NCBI GenBank assembly: GCA_014529385.2
Contig: CM043954.1
Coordinates: 8,249,806 to 8,313,805 of the forward strand
Source of the DNA: Adiantum capillus-veneris
Lineage: Eukaryota; Streptophyta; Polypodiopsida; Polypodiales; Pteridaceae
Direction: 5' to 3'
DNA: 64,000 bases
In this document: one piece after another, positions 46,351 through 56,640 of the stretch
Numbering within the stretch: the stretch's first letter is position 1
Layout: the number at the start of each line of letters is the position of its first letter
Position numbers and translations under genes: made by a program
Notes under the pieces: generated by a model
Seen by the model: the letters and a program-made list of their open reading frames with translations, nothing else
What the model was told of the DNA's origin: nothing
Databases searched by the model: none

Positions 46351-47957
46351 ATGTAGATTCCGTCCTCGGAAGCTATTGAGTTGAAGCTGGTTCGTCGAGG
46401 TGGAAGAGCATTTGAGATGAATGTCCTTAGCCTTCTTCAGTCACTGCAAAATCAAACAACATTGGCACAGTAATTGCATTCTCTTAAAAAGCATATGCAG
46501 TTTTAGGTAGAAAAATTGATTGGAAAAAGAATTTCAAACAATTTGTTAGCAATGAACATTAAATTGCAATGTAATCAAATGCATAAACAGATGTAAAGGC
46601 AAAAAATTAAACAAGTCTGGGGTCACTAATTTGACGGTCGAAAAGCACTAGAGATCGAATATTAATACCATGGGTAAGCTTCTTAATTTTCAGTGGTCAA
46701 TTAAGTTGTTTAATCGCGAGAGCCAAGTATTCATGTTCAAGGGCTGACTAGAGGCTATATCTAGAAAACCTTGTAGTTAAGCTACCATAAAAGGAATTTC
46801 TCATGAAATCATCGCCTGACTGATTACTTTTTCTTTGACCCCCCAAAGTCTTTTCACACTGATTCAATTTTGATGTGTGTGCTTATTTTGTATGCCTTGG
46901 GTTTTTTGCTTTTCAAGGAAAAGCGCCCACACTGGGAACCTCTAGGGCTCTAGTACCATAGGCTATACATGTGAGTGAAGTACCAAATCAAGCTGAGATT
47001 TCTCTTCCAGCTTAAAATTTTACATTGTGGCACTTTGATTTTTTTGCTTGTTCATTTTCATCATTTTAATTTTGTAACTTTGGGGGGTCATATAACACTG
47101 TTACCCTCCCCAGGCTCATCACATTAGTAAACTCCCTTTATAATACTTACGCTAAAGGTCAATAGGTTCAAGCCCACTAGAAAGCCCTAGTACATTTCAT
47201 ACAATGCTGCCTAAATCGGATTAAGAACCTAAGTAACCATTGCTTATTAGGAAGGCATTCCCCATGGTATTAAGAGAAGATTTCTAATACCTAGCTTGGT
47301 CAAACTAGCTTAGTCGGACTGCTTGATTTTTACACCTAAACAAGTGATTATGACAAAAGATTGCATTGAATTAAATGTTGGATACTAAGCCAATGCGCTG
47401 AATAGTATGCTACCAATCACAATCAAAGCAGACAAACATGGATGCAAAAAAGATAAGGGCAATGCTAATGGACAAGAAACACCTGTTTGTGTGGATGGTC
47501 GCGCTTGATTTGAAGGTTCCATGAAGATCCAAATCCTATCAATAGCAATACGCTCCTGTACACACTAGGAAACAAAAGGAATACCTCCAGGAGGCACATT
47601 AGTGGGAAAAGAGAACTTTGCTAATCACTCAACTCTAAAACAGAAACACTCCTATCGTACTAATCTTACCTACCCTCCATCACTCAAGTGATGAGGATCA
47701 AAGGTGTTTTATGGCATAGGTTTCTGTTTCACTGTACCAAATGTGACATGTGTAGGTCTGAGTCAATGTTTTGACTTTTATTGTGCATACTCGTTTGCTA
47801 ATTGCTCTTGCTCTTTTTTTTTTTTTTTTTTTTTTGTGAGTATAAAGCTTTATATGTACATTCCCTAAGATCGGAATTGAGAGGTCAGGGAAAAAGGTTG
47901 AGAGGGAAACAAATGAATGATGACTGTCAGCAAACACTCCCCCCTTCCTTGGGTAGA
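46351..47957 (-). other. 3' non-coding region of element B
   Basis: 1.6 kb between the ORF and the PPT without recognised genes. A T22 run at 47814-47835 (A22 in element sense) is the only marked feature. Confidence 0.7.
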
Positions 47958-49481
47958 TCATACCGTTTGAAATGAGCTTGTCACCCTTTGTAACCAATTG
48001 TTCCAGTTGGTAATAGGTGAGGATTTTTGCCAGTAGTTTTCTATTACCCTAGGTGCCTTGTCAAGCTGCAACGGTGGTAAGGTACTCTCCCAGGATCGAA
48101 CTTGAAGTGGTTCATCAGGTGATTCTTGAACACTGGGAGGTGTGGATTCTTTTGTAGCTTCATTGAGGTCCACTACTATAGATGGAGACTGTGTAGAAGC
48201 TTTTACCTCTATGGATGTATTACATGATGAGCTAGAATCTTCATGGGACTCCCCCCTTCCTGAGCTAGGTGGAACAAATCGTTCTTTCTTTGGTACCCAA
48301 ACTAGCTCGGGAGCAGGTGTGTAGCATTCTGTGATTTTTTTCTTTCCATGATCATTGATTCGTTTTGGAACTAAGGGATTGGGTTTACATGGGTCAGGTG
48401 ACAGGTAAGAGCACAATCTACGTTTTGACACCCAGATTTGATCATTTCCTTGATAGTAGCCTTGGGCTTCCAATAGTCGTTTAGGGATCCATCGCAACAT
48501 TTTCTTACTTTTCTTGGAGCGAGTGGTACGTTTCTTACTAGGTTTCCGTTTTTTTGCATCAACCATGCTCACTACAGAGGTTTTAGGGACCCACTTGTAT
48601 GTTTTCTCTGTTATATTAGGATGGTTCTTGTGTGTCTCAAGCTTTCTTTCAACTACATCAGTTGAAGCTCTAGAGAGTTGGGCTATGGGGATGTATGGTT
48701 CAACCTCCTGGACATGCAATGTCTTGGGTTTTATTTCCTTGGGCAATATCTCAGGGACTATGGCTTGAGTGGTAGGGCTAAGAGTTGGTTTTTGCGTTGT
48801 AACACCCCCAGTCCCCCAATCAATAGTGCATTTGGTGGCTATCATCCACGTGCGGCCTAGGTTTATATTACCCTCCATAGTTCCAGTAGGCATGACCAAA
48901 AAGTCTTGAGCTACCACCCCATTGTCATAACTGACAGAAGTGTGTCAGATTCCAAAAACCGCAGTTTTTTTCTTGTTGACACCCTTGACTTGGATAATAC
49001 TCTCAGATAGAGGTGGCTTCCCTAACTGACACCACACCCCATAGGATATCAGATTGTATTTAGCACCCGTGTCCAATAAGGCGTTATATAGCACTTTTCC
49101 ATAGGCACTATTTAACTCAATGGGGTATCGTAGAGGTGTGTCAGAGTCCAACCCATCCTCTTCGTGTGCTTCATTTGTATTAGGTTCCGAGCGAGTAGCT
49201 CTACCTAATGTTTCCATGAAACGGCTAAACATACTAGTACTAGGCTGTGGAGCTTCGGGAGGTGCATGGCCTTCTCTCTCAGTGTTTTGGGTAGGGTATG
49301 CTTCCATGATTTCTGAGTCGGAGGAGGAATCACTAGCGGCTATTTTAGGGTCTTGGGTGGTGCTACCTTGTGTCCCCGCTGAGGGTCTAGAGCTTATCGT
49401 GGATGGGTAATGGGTGTCCGTATGAACAGAGGCACCCTCAATATGCTCGTGTTCTAGCACCCGCCCAGAGCGTAAGTGCAT
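47958..49481 (-). pseudogene. element B ORF: LRSGR start, protease, W-x-P-K tail
   Basis: One frame of about 507 codons with a single TGA at 48945-48947. Begins MHLRSGRV, the start motif of gag in C (MNLRSGR) and A. Residues 131-150 hold NALLDTGAKYNLISYGVW with catalytic DTG (137-139). After the stop, NLGRTWMIATKCTIDWG parallels LLLGQPWQKQYNAMIDW of C. The tail has KWVPK, RWIPK, IWVSK and VWVPKK motifs between basic stretches, then a serine-rich C-terminus. The single stop may have been a CGA-to-TGA change after a very recent insertion. Gag core is absent. Function of the tail unknown. Confidence 0.85.
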
Positions 49482-49868
49482 GTGCTTTTGATACCCTAAG
49501 GTGTCAAAAAGCTGCTCTAGGAGGCTTTGTGACTAGTTTTTAGCGTGTCTTTTGTTTGTTTTTTTGCTAGATTTTTTTGAGCGTGTCGTGGAATGGGCCG
49601 TGTAATAGCTCAAAACGAGCGTATCGGTCAGAGGGTCGTGCCGTGCTTTACAGCCCTCCGTTTGGTCACTCTATGCCCTTGGAATCCCTAAAACTATCAA
49701 TTTCCAGTAGGGAACTAGGCCCAAACTAGAAAGTCTAAGGGTGCAAGTGGGAAGAGAAAGGAGGAGAGTGGAGGACTTGTCCCACATGCTCTCATTCTCT
49801 CTTGAGGGAGTAGGGTATATATATAAGAGTGAGTCTAGTATATATCATAAGACTGAGGACTGAGGCCT

Positions 49869-49895
49869 GGGCTTGGGCTTGGGCTTGGGCTTGGG
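49869..49895 (+). repeat. GGGCTT repeat, five GGG runs
   Basis: Five GGG triplets separated by CTT in 27 nt on the plus strand (antisense to element B), a G-quadruplex-capable arrangement. The related element B' keeps four GGG runs at 19334-19356. Confidence 0.9.
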
Positions 49896-50074
49896 AAAAT
49901 GATCCCGATCTATCTTTTATACAAACCAAACCGTACGTTTTAAGAGTCACGTTTTTTATTTTCGGAAAAATTTCGCCGCCCGCTCGCTCGCGTTTTTAAT
50001 TTCCGAAAATTTTTTTTTTTTTTTCTCAAAAAACTTTTTTTCCCAAATTTTTTTTTTTTGTTTTTTTTTTTTAA

Positions 50075-50370
50075 TGCAGAAAAACGCAGCAATTAAAAAA
50101 ATGCAGAAAACGCAAAAAAGCAGAAATTGCAGAAAACTGGCAGAAAAACGCAGAAATTGCAGAAAATGCAGAAAAACCGCAAAAAAAAGCAGAAAATGCA
50201 CAGAAATTGCTGAAAATGCAGAAAATGCAGAAAAACGCAGAAAATGCAGAAAAACCGCAGAAATTGCAGAACTTGACAGAAATTGAAAACGCCGAACTTG
50301 AAATTGCAGAAATTGAAAAACGCAGACAATAGCAGAAATTGAAATTTGACAGCAATTGCAGAAAACGCAA
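50075..50370. repeat. GCAGAAA-rich minisatellite in the B leader
   Basis: About 25 irregular units such as GCAGAAATT, GCAGAAAAC and GCAGAAAAACC, 9-14 nt each. Not expanded in element B'. Confidence 0.92.
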
Positions 50371-50469
50371 AAAACAGATATCTCCACACACCCCTTCCCT
50401 GCCTTTCCTATGATAGAAATTGCACCACAAGGAAGCGTAAAGTGCTAACCGAGCTTAGTGTAGGGCATA

Positions 50470-50487
50470 TCCCCGGCAGCGGCGCCA
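50470..50487 (-). other. PBS of element B
   Basis: Minus strand TGGCGCCGCTGCCGGGGA, identical to the element C PBS. Confidence 0.9.
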
Positions 50488-50491
50488 AAAA

Positions 50492-50736
50492 TGTGCGCTC
50501 CTTGCCGCACTGTCGAAGCAAGGGACTTGCCAATACACCGTATGCGAGCCACAAACGGCTCCAAGCACACAACAAGCCTAAACTAGCAAGCTCAAGAAAA
50601 CAAAGGGTGTGTCACTCACCGCTCTACGCTCGCCTTCGTGGTGGATTCCTCGCCGCGATGAAGAAGAAGCTGCAGTCGTGCCGCGCTCAACCGCTTCGCC
50701 GCCGTCGTGCCTTCGCAATGCTCGATCGCACACACA

Positions 50737-50770
<34 letters not shown>

Positions 50771-51067
50771 AGGAGGTGAAGAAGAAGAAGAAGATGGAGA
50801 TGGAGCAAGAGCACTCTTCAATTGCACAAATGAGAGAATGAGTAAAAATTAGGTTTAGTTGGCTTTTATAGGAGCTCACCCCATTCACACTTGGGCGCCC
50901 ATGCTTAGCCAACTAACCCCTTGAATGTCCAAGTTAAAGTGCGCCTCTCATCGGCGATCACTCTACCTTTCCCTATTGGTCCGACAAGCCCGGTACCTGA
51001 CTCTACCAAATACATAATACACGTCCATCGTAGGTGATCAGGTGTCCGTGTGCCGTGAGGGTTAACA
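50492..51067 (-). repeat. 5' LTR of element B
   Basis: 576 bp; microsatellite at about 50737-50771; TATA candidate CTATAAAAG on the minus strand at 50863-50871. Confidence 0.95.
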
Positions 51068-51072
51068 GCAAC

Positions 51073-52003
51073 CACAATTGAAGATCCAGCCCCAGCTCAA
51101 GAGGTGGCCTCAACTTCAGGAATCTCTGAAGAAGAAGAAAAAAGGCTCCATGACCAAATAGAAAAGTCAGCAGAGGAGAGTGCCAAGGCGGAAATGGAAT
51201 GGGAGAGGAGACTCCTAATCTCCATTAGACTTCAGGGGCTAGACACAAAAGTGCTCCATGAACAGTGGATGCAACCCAGCCTGCCTTTCCCTTTGATGAA
51301 ATTTGAAGTGCTAAAGACGAAAAAGAGAATAGAGGAGGAGCAGTATGTCGCTCTTTACGAAGGCGACATCACAAAGGAGGAACAATCAAAGAAGATAGTA
51401 GATTCACAACCTAGATGGAGGAAAGGTTGGCTGAACAAATACCCAGCCTACCTCATCTACTTGGTGGAGGCACCAAAGGAGATTCGGGAGGATGCAACCT
51501 TCTGCCCGGTGCCAAGAGTCAGAAACTGGAAAGAGCATGGCAGGATTGCAGAAAAGAAGCCAAATTGGCTTAATTACCCCAGGATTCCAGGACCAAAGGC
51601 AGGAGAGAGAATAGGTAAAGCCTACATGGTGAAAACCCTAACGGGCACCATCAAGCTCTTTACTGGCTCTCCTGACCTTTCTTGTAAGATGCTCAAGAAA
51701 ATCTGGAGGACTCTCTTAGCCTACATTGAAGTGTTCGCGCCAGAAAAAGCCACGACCTCGAGTCTACTATCGACGGCCGACACAGTGACTGATATGATGT
51801 ACGATCTTTCATTGCAGCCTTCTCCAAAAGTGTTACACCTCCTATACCAAAGGATTATGTTTTTGCCTAGCTTCCACATGCAAACATTCGAAGAAGCTTT
51901 CTACACCGGCTTTTTCACCCACGAAAGAAAAATATTCGGCCCAACCTTGACCATCGGCAACCTACGATACGAATCACATTTGCAGATGCTCAAGACGACA
52001 TGA
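51073..52003 (+). CDS. element C ORF2, 3' part
   Basis: Continues the 43423 frame after element B. The usual open frame starts at the internal Met at 51104, but that is not a real start. About 310 codons: a short acidic lead-in, further coiled coil (EEEEKRLHDQIEKSAEESAK), then a folded-looking C-terminal region with HEQWMQPSLPFPLMKFEVLK, WRKGWLNKYPAYLIYLVEAP and PSFHMQTFEEAFYTGFFTHE. Ends at TGA 52001-52003, about 45 nt before the purine tract. No known domain recognised. Confidence 0.85.
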
Positions 52004-52048
52004 CTTTATTGACCAAGCATAAAAGTCATGTCAGGGACGACATGAACG

Positions 52049-52061
52049 CGGAGGGGGGGAG
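52049..52061 (+). other. polypurine tract of element C
   Basis: CGGAGGGGGGGAG immediately before the 3' LTR. Confidence 0.85.
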
Positions 52062-53001
52062 TGTTGAGCCAGCAGAGGATCACATCCACATTTTTGCTCA
52101 CACTCATCATTTTGTAACCATTGATTGTAATAAATGTCTTTCCGACATTAATTTTGATTTGAGCCATTCATTAAGTAACGGGACTCAATTGAGTTTCCAG
52201 CTTGTAATCCCGAAGTAATTTCACTTGCTAATGTAATTAGTTAGAGATGTTCTCACCTCCAAGGCTGAGGTATATAAGCCAAAGTTTTTGTAACCTAAGG
52301 GGATTCAGATTATTGATCAAAGTGAGTTTTTGAGCGCCGTGACTGTGTCTGAGAGAGAGTGAGAGAGAGAGAGAGTCTTATCTACTTGCTACGCAAGCTA
52401 CGGAGCTGCCATTGGAGAAGTGACACCGCCATTGTGTTAGCAACGGCGAGAGCTACGCACAGATACCAAGAGTGCGCGCTATCGGCTTCTATGTGTGGTA
52501 AGTTCCTACGAGCTTCGGTGTGAGTTTTCTTCCAACTCGTGTGTCGGAAAGGAGCGTGCAGCATATCTATAGAACCACAACGAGTAGAGCTACACATTGG
52601 TACCATCGGGGTCAAGTTTCGATCACCTGTATTTTTTGGCATGTCTTCATACGCGTTTACCGCACGGAGTGGTTATAGGTTGATTTTGCAGTTCAAGTCT
52701 TTAGGGTGTTGTTCTTACCTAGTGTATAGACTTCCCCTTGAGTTTGAGATCGATTCAACGATTCTAGATCCTGTTTCGTATAGCATTCGTTCGTAGTACG
52801 AATTTCAGTCACTTGCGTATTTTAGAACTTAGATTTGATTTCCTTAGTAGTGATTGTCGTTAGAAGGTCGAGTAGGTGATTTGACACCCACCTAGTTGTT
52901 TCCATGCGCCTGCGGGTCAAGCTCCGTCCTCGTCTGACAAATTCTGTTGTTGGTTGAGTTCTCGCTATTTAGCTTCCGCTAGCGGCGTAACCGCCTTAAC
53001 A
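52062..53001 (+). repeat. 3' LTR of element C
   Basis: 940 bp, about 97 percent identical to the 5' copy by eye, including a 4-bp difference in the GA tract. CATACGCGT half-site at 52648-52656. Confidence 0.96.
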
Positions 53002-53006
53002 TAAAC

Positions 53007-53687
53007 TCTCATTGGACCCCTTTGCCTCCTGGCCAATAGGAATCAGGCAAGCCATTGGGCTCCTGAATGCTCATTGGACCCCTTGGGAGACTGCCCAATA
53101 GTCTTCTAGGAGACTTAATTCTCATTGGTTTCTTTTATTAAATGTTTTTAAATTAATTAAACTAGATTTACTCTAGCTTAATTCTCATTGGTCCACTTCA
53201 AGGGTCTTCCAATAGGAATTGGGCACACCTTGTGGGCATCTGGCCTAGAGAGCTGACATGTGTCCCTCATTCCCTTTGTGTAAAGGGAGCATGTGTGTGT
53301 GTGTGTGGCTTTCTCTCTCATCCCCTACCTTTAGGGCTCGCCCCCTCCCATGTAGGGATGTGCAAAGACTTTTAGGGCACACACAAAGCATCCAATTTTC
53401 CCTAGGGTTGACCTTTTGGACACAACCTTTGAATTTTGGAACCTTAGCATTTTGGAAGTCTTAATGGGCTGAACCTTAGGGTCTTTTTAGCCCATTGTTG
53501 CACATGGCTCTTTTGCAGATGGCCCCCCCTTTGGATCCCTATTTTCCCTCCTTTGGATCCCTACTGTGGCCGGTCTGCTAGCTTAACCAATATTCTAGCT
53601 TTTTCTCCCTTGGCACTTCCCCACATTAAATGATCAGTTTAATATGAGAAAATCATTTAGGAGAATTAGATATTGATTATTATGACA
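53007..53687 (-). repeat. solo LTR F, right part
   Basis: Continues 27703-28606. Ends ...TTATGACA at 53687, followed by the target duplication TGAGT (53688-53692). Total F length is 1,585 bp. 53055-53687 is about 98 percent identical by eye to 58901-59532, the LTR of chromovirus E. No internal element sequence remains, hence a solo LTR. Confidence 0.85.
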
Positions 53688-54250
53688 TGAGTGTAGAAAA
53701 AATTTCTCACCGTCCTCTCATTTACCTTTGCCACACTTTGTGATTCTACCCACTTAGTCATATAGTCTACGGCCACCAAAATGTAGATCTTACTATTTCT
53801 AGTTATAGGTAGTGGATCCATAGCATCAATGCCCCACTTTTCAAAGGGTCCATTTGCATGTACAACTTGCCTTGGACCATGCACCAACGTTCTGTTTCCA
53901 TTAACCTGACAATCGTGAGTGACAGCTTCTGTACCAATGTTGAACATCCACCTGCAGGCTTGGCTAAATATACCTTGCAAGAAAAATCTCTTTCACAGTT
54001 AACTCTTGGGTAAAATGGCCACCACATGCTTCCTCATGAAAACCTTCAAGAATGGCTGGAATTTCCTCCATTCTTGGTACTCTTCTACACACTTGATCTT
54101 TTCCTCTTTAGTAGAGGCTTCTAGGAAGAGACAGACACTTGCCTTCGTTATGAGTGTCTTCGTTGATGGGCAACCCGTCTCTTCAGCCACCTCATTGAAA
54201 GACATATCATGTTCTCTGACCTTATCTTCCGGCTTAGGGTCATCCACAGC
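53688..54250 (-). pseudogene. element H integrase, N-terminal half
   Basis: Minus strand: a decayed zinc-binding region with EAVTHDCQVNGNRTLVHGPR, then VVHANGPFEKWGIDAMDPLP (first catalytic aspartate), NSKIYILVAVDYMTKWVESQ and NERTVRNFFYTH, which ends exactly at the TGAGT site. The rest is at 26800-27702. A preceding frame (53999-54247) has an acidic segment without a recognised domain. Frameshifts break the zinc region. Confidence 0.8.
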
Positions 54251-55650
54251 AGGTGTGAACTCCCTGGTAACATGACTCTAGGTTGTTGTGGTCATTGGAT
54301 GGTGGGCAACTTCCTCCTTGGGATAGTCCCTACCTAGCATAGAGCCCAATTTTGTGGCATTTGTAGCATGCATTTGGAAATGAGGACAATGCTAAATCTT
54401 GTCAGAGAGCACCAAAAGTACCAATTCTCAAATCCAAATACTTGGGAATTGGCTTACTCATATTCCATAGAATACACACCTTGTCCAAACCTTATCTAAC
54501 TCACTGGCAGTTTTGGATTGAACAACACTTCACCAACATAGAAGCTATGGAGTCTACATGGTCATGTAGCCAAATACGGCAACCCTTGAATGTAACCTAC
54601 ATTGAGCGAAAATCCATGAACTCTTCATTAGGGCTGAACTCAACCGACCAGGCATAGCATACACAAAGAAGGAATCTCCCCAGACTCCTCTCATAACCAA
54701 CTCTTGTACAATTTTCTTTGAGATACATCTAGCCACATAGAATCCTTTCTCTACTGCTATGAATTGGCAAATCGCATTTTTGTTCTTAGTAGCTTCTATT
54801 GCACAGTCCCACAGACTATGCACCAACATATGATGGCCCATAAAATATAGCACCACCAATTGAGCAAGAATATTTGAAGGTTTTGTAACAGTGCTCCGAG
54901 CTAAACTCTGCCTGCACGATGTATCTATCTTCAGCTCTATTCTAACTAATCCTAATTGCCCCATGCATGATTTTCTCTACCAATGTGTGAGCTCCAAAGT
55001 GAGAAGGCTTCAATTTGTTTTCTAGATTGGAGGCATTTACATATGAGTCCGATATCCTTTTCCTCCCTTCCACAGTGAGTACAAAGTCTGCTCCTTGTTT
55101 GTAGGGATCCGGTGGCTCCCCCTCCAAGCTGTCATGCTCTTTCAACATTTCCTATGAGAGGACCTATGGAAGAGGTGGGACCCCTCCCCCCCCCCCTTTC
55201 TTGTTTGATGTCTCTTTTTTAATAACTACCTTAGCCAATGAACACATATATTTTTTATAATATAAATACTCACTGACTTAGCAATCAATTGTGATCCATG
55301 AGCATTTGTGATGCATGGGCATGCTAAGGATCAGGATCCATGCACAACATTCAAGCAACACACAATAGGGACTTCAGCCATGCCTTCACTCAATGAGAGG
55401 CACCAAGGATTGGAGGGAGTGTAGAGTTGCTATGATGGAACAAGTTCTCATTTAGCAAGCAAAGGATGACATTCTTACTACTTGAGAAGTCTCAAACTAG
55501 AAAGAGGAGAATCAATTCAAAAGTTTGTGGACAAATTTGGGTATTTATATCTCAAAGCCACTATCTTTTTTTTTTTTTGTGCAAAACTCACAATTGTGAG
55601 TGATTGCATTAGAATTTCACCAAGAACTATCAATGTTTTGGTAGCCATAT
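54251..55650 (-). other. unassigned remnant between H and D
   Basis: Open frames at 54554-54964 and 54942-55148 on the minus strand give no recognised domain; they may be decayed pol of H or another element. A C11 run at 55186-55196 reads as a purine tract on the minus strand and could mark the 3' end of element D, but no LTR was found next to it. Confidence 0.4.
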
Positions 55651-55679
55651 ATGTCTAGTTGATGGCCTTTGTTGATTTT

Positions 55680-56250
55680 GTTTGTTAGGATTTGTGGTCT
55701 TGGGGAATGTGGAAATAGTTTCCTTGGCCGTTTTTGGTACCCACTTTGTTGTGCTTGTGTCATGGGTTGTTTCCCTTTATCTTGTGTGTTGGTATCCTTG
55801 GTGGTTGTTGACTATTGTTAAGTGGAAAATGGTACCATGAATTTTTTATCTTGACTTTGAATATGTATCACTTCTTTTGTCCAATCAATCTGAGCGTTAT
55901 ATGGGGCGTTGTCATGGTTATCTGAGAAACAAGGGATGTGGTGCTTGATTGTCTTTGACCACGTAGAATTTGTGAGGACAGACCTAATCCTTGATCTGAA
56001 TGGGAAGTATGGCAATACCTAGTGCTTTGGCTTTATGCCCTATATAAATTTTTCCCTATTGATTGGTAGCCTGAAGATCCTTATGGGCAAGTTGCTTGTA
56101 TAGACACTGTGAGATGATATTTTCTAGAGCTCTTGTGTCCATAAGTGCTTCTGCTGCTACTTGGTTATTGCCAACCTATACTTGGATTATTGGGTATCTT
56201 TTGTACTCTTCCAATTTATCTAATGTTATTTGATTAATTTGCAAAGGGAC
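55680..56250 (-). pseudogene. second protease and W-V-P-K tail of element D
   Basis: Minus-strand NAPYNAQIDWTKEVIHIQSQ (about 55860-55920) matches the QKQYNAMIDW block after the second protease of C. KWVPKTAKETI near 55740 is the W-x-P-K motif. The DSGA region is readable only as degraded text around 56100-56160. Stops and frameshifts throughout. Confidence 0.65.
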
Positions 56251-56280
56251 CACTTGAAGACGTTGTTTTCTTTGAATTTG

Positions 56281-56640
56281 TCATTTGGAAACCTGCTCTT
56301 GTGCTTCATCTTGGGCTTCCTGGACAATCTTAGACTTTTCTTTAGTCCTTTGCTTCTCTTGATGTATCTTTTGCAACATGTCTAGTGTTAGTGGCATATG
56401 ATATTTCTTAATCTTGCATGCACTAAGACAATTAGGCATCTTTTCTCCCTCAAATGTAGCAAGGTTGATGGGCTCCACTTGGTGATATATCTTTAATCAC
56501 ATATGGACCCATCCCTCACCTTTTGTATTTCTTAGCATGTTGTCTAAGGGTATACACCAAGACGTAGTCCCCTATTTTGAAATGATTTATTTCCACATGC
56601 TTATCAAAGAACTCTTGGTGTTGGATTTATTTCTCTAGAT
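56281..56640 (-). pseudogene. integrase C-terminus fused to linker, element D
   Basis: FFDKHVEINHFKIGDYVLVY, QHAKKYKR and GMGPYVIKDISPSGA match element C at about 39105-39250. It continues in one frame through KMPNCLSACKIKKYHMPLTL into DMLQKIHQEKQRTKEKSKIV. This proves integrase and the second-protease linker form one polyprotein in the family. A few stops are present. Confidence 0.8.

Larger units (their letters stand above)
49482..50469 (-). other. leader of element B
   Basis: Non-coding. Contains a GGGCTT repeat (49869-49895), T-rich runs (50010-50072) and the GCAGAAA array (50075-50370). Several overlapping open frames across the array are low-complexity artefacts. Confidence 0.8.
45759..51067 (-). 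mobile_element. element B: recent non-autonomous gypsy element inside C ORF2
   Basis: LTRs of 578 and 576 bp, identical by eye except for a CT/CA microsatellite, flanked by the perfect target duplication GCAAC (45754-45758 and 51068-51072). Minus-strand PBS and PPT fix the orientation. The 4.2-kb interior encodes one ORF (gag start motif, protease, W-x-P-K tail) and nothing else: no gag core, RT, RNase H or integrase. It must have used proteins from another element; C-type elements share its PBS, protease and tail. Confidence 0.95.
28607..53001 (+). mobile_element. element C: giant Ogre/Tat/Athila-like Ty3/gypsy element with a second large ORF
   Basis: LTRs of 942 and 940 bp (TGTTGAG...TTAACA) flanked by the perfect target duplication TAAAC (28602-28606, 53002-53006). 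PBS TGGCGCCGCTGCCGGGGA. Internal order: palindrome-bearing leader, gag, protease, RT-RNase H, HHCC modules, integrase, second protease with W-x-P-K tail, spacer with palindromes, ORF2, PPT. Total 24.4 kb, of which 5.3 kb is the nested element B, leaving about 19.1 kb. By eye the LTRs differ at about two dozen positions, so the insertion is fairly young. Gag-pol has several frameshifts, so this copy is itself defective, whereas ORF2 is open apart from the B insertion. Confidence 0.95.

Noticed and set aside
49956-50430. Cysteine/phenylalanine-rich minus-strand proteins
   Set aside because: Low-complexity translation of the GCAGAAA array; three overlapping frames are open at once.
43423-52003. 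ORF2 as an envelope-like gene
   Set aside because: No signal peptide, no hydrophobic membrane segment and no furin-like site seen; it is mostly coiled coil with basic patches. Position alone resembles Athila envelope-like ORFs.
53240-53470. Short plus-strand frames in the F and E LTRs (53258-53464, 59077-59307) as conserved genes
   Set aside because: They are conserved only because both lie in copies of the same LTR.
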